A DNA stretch of 14,493 nucleotides, from assembly GCA_947631585.1 (NCBI GenBank), contig CANRLY010000026.1, forward strand, positions 1 to 14,493, given 5' to 3'. Made by a program: the position numbers and the translations under genes. Numbering within the stretch: the stretch's first letter is position 1; each line of letters begins with the position of its first letter. This stretch comes from an uncultured Clostridia bacterium (lineage in GTDB: Bacteria > Bacillota > Clostridia > Oscillospirales > Ruminococcaceae). The notes below the pieces were generated by a model. That model did not search any database and was not told the DNA's origin. It worked only from the letters and a program-made list of their open reading frames with translations. Below are positions 13,500-14,493 of the stretch, piece after piece.

Positions 13500-13616
13500 C
13501 AATTCGCACGCCTTTGCCTGCGTGATGGTCCCGGACGGCTTCGGTCAGGGTGTTAGCGCATATACCGGCAGGGCGGAGGAAATTTGTAAAAAACCAGAAA
13601 ACAGGAGGAAACTACA
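13500..13616 (+). promoter_or_regulatory. Structured rpsB leader, likely S2 autoregulatory region
   Basis: The leader contains CACGC/GCGTG (about 13507-13523) and a CCCGGAC/GGTC-GGG hairpin (about 13530-13552), then a GC-rich segment ending at the GGAGG site. rpsB mRNAs in many bacteria carry leaders through which S2 represses its own synthesis; position and structure fit, but I cannot match it to a specific consensus. Confidence 0.5.
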
Positions 13617-14378
13617 ATGGGAGTAGTATCAATGAAGCAGCTTCTTGAAGCCGGCGTCCACTTCGGACACCAGACAAGAAGATGGAACCCGAAAATGGCT
13701 CCGTACATTTTCACAGAGAGGAACGGCATCTACATTATCGACCTTCAGAAAACAGTCAAGAAACTGGAAGAGGCGTATATGTTTATCCGTGATATTTCCG
13801 CAGAGGGCGGAGAAGTCCTTTTTGTGGGAACTAAAAAACAGGCGGCTGAATCCGTAAGGGAAGAGGCTACCAGAGCAGGCGCACATTATGTGAACGCCAG
13901 ATGGCTCGGCGGTATGATGACAAACTTCAAGACTATCCAGAGACGTATCAAGAGACTGGAACAGCTCCATACTATGGAGACGGACGGCACTTTTGAACTG
14001 CTTCCCAAGAAGGAAGTTGTAAAGCTCAACCTGGAGATCGAAAAGCTGGAGAAGTTCATGGGCGGTATCAAGAATATGAACAAGCTCCCCGGCGCACTTT
14101 TCGTTGTTGACCCCAGAAAGGAAAAGATCGCTGTTTCAGAGGCTAAGAAACTGGGTATACCTGTGGTCGCTATAGTTGATACCAACTGCGACCCTGACGA
14201 TATAGATTACGTTATCCCTGGAAACGATGACGCTATCAGAGCGGTGAAACTTATTGCCGGCTGCATGGCAAACGCTATCATCGAGGGCAGACAGGGCGAA
14301 CAGGAAGCCGCTGATGAAGAGGCTGCCGGAGAAGCGGAAGCTGCTGAAGCTGAAACTGCCGGAGAAGCTGAAGAATAA
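13617..14378 (+). CDS. rpsB: 30S ribosomal protein S2
   Basis: Ribosomal protein S2 of the small subunit, 253 aa. Hallmarks are 'LLEAGVHFGHQTRRWNPKMAPYIF', 'IYIIDLQKT', 'VLFVGTKKQA', 'NARWLGGMMTNF', 'PGALFVVDPRKE' and 'AIVDTNCDPD'. The family core ends near residue 228; the rest is an Ala/Glu-rich acidic tail, seen in some Clostridia. GGAGG at 13604-13608 precedes the ATG. tsf follows after 19 nt, the classic rpsB-tsf operon. Confidence 0.99.
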   Translation: MGVVSMKQLLEAGVHFGHQTRRWNPKMAPYIFTERNGIYIIDLQKTVKKLEEAYMFIRDISAEGGEVLFVGTKKQAAESVREEATRAGAHYVNARWLGGMMTNFKTIQRRIKRLEQLHTMETDGTFELLPKKEVVKLNLEIEKLEKFMGGIKNMNKLPGALFVVDPRKEKIAVSEAKKLGIPVVAIVDTNCDPDDIDYVIPGNDDAIRAVKLIAGCMANAIIEGRQGEQEAADEEAAGEAEAAEAETAGEAEE

Positions 14379-14397
14379 TCAAATTGGAGGAAACGTA

Positions 14398-14493
14398 ATG
14401 GCAAACGTAACTGTCAAGGAAATAAAAGAACTTATGACCCTTACCGGCGTAGGTATGATGGACTGCAAAAAGGCTCTTGTTGAGACTGACGGC
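14398..14493 (+). CDS. tsf: Elongation factor Ts, N-terminal 32 codons (cut by window end)
   Basis: The translation opens 'MANVTVKEIKELM' and continues 'TLTGVGMMDCKKALVETDG', the conserved EF-Ts N-terminal UBA-like domain that contacts EF-Tu. TTGGAGG at 14384-14390 precedes the ATG by 7 nt. It is cotranscribed with rpsB. Confidence 0.98.
   Translation, partial: MANVTVKEIKELMTLTGVGMMDCKKALVETDG

Noticed and set aside
1..14493. CRISPR array
   Set aside because: No regularly spaced repeats with unique spacers are visible; the repeats present are pairs or coding tandem units.

Overview
The window looks like a low-to-mid GC Clostridia genome, most likely Ruminococcus or a close Oscillospiraceae relative (inference). 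The reasons are a Firmicutes-type MobL relaxase and VirD4 coupling protein, AGGAGG-type ribosome binding sites, a YlmC/YmxH sporulation protein next to rpsB-tsf, and a secreted protein ending in a 'GTG + hydrophobic helix + KKRK' tail. There are two parts: an integrated mobile element on the left (about 1-8740) and ordinary chromosome from a tRNA-Lys gene rightward (about 8741-14493).

Mobile element, in order: a ToxN/AbiQ-family type III toxin whose antitoxin RNA repeats should lie just off the left edge; a MobL-type relaxase; a VirD4-type coupling protein; a protein with two winged-helix domains, with a possible antisense RNA inside its 3' end; an MmeI/YeeA-like adenine methyltransferase without its usual nuclease domain, split by a -1 frameshift and fused at its C-terminus to an XRE helix-turn-helix; and a small tyrosine integrase whose N-terminus is also one frame away (-1, at an A8 run). 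No type IV channel genes are visible, so within this window it is an integrative mobilizable element, or one end of an ICE. A 19-nt sequence containing a perfect 7+1+7 palindrome occurs twice, at the 3' ends of the methyltransferase-HTH and integrase genes.

Between the integrase and tRNA-Lys is about 690 bp with no convincing protein gene. It is full of signals: two facing consensus promoters, a strong terminator closing a candidate RNA of about 185 nt, then eight or nine consecutive hairpins. This is the best candidate in the window for an undescribed RNA or DNA element. The tRNA-Lys(UUU) gene, with its 3' end facing the element, is the likely integration target. No second copy of the tRNA 3' end is in the window, so the far attachment site must lie to the left.

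Chromosome: a DUF815-type AAA+ ATPase (minus strand) and a short-chain dehydrogenase are divergently transcribed from back-to-back promoters. Then come a secreted Pro/Glu-repeat surface protein, a Cys-rich clostridial protein of unknown function, a YlmC/YmxH PRC-barrel protein, rpsB with its own promoter and a structured leader, and the first 32 codons of tsf.

All calls come from reading the sequence and from memory of protein families; no database search was run.
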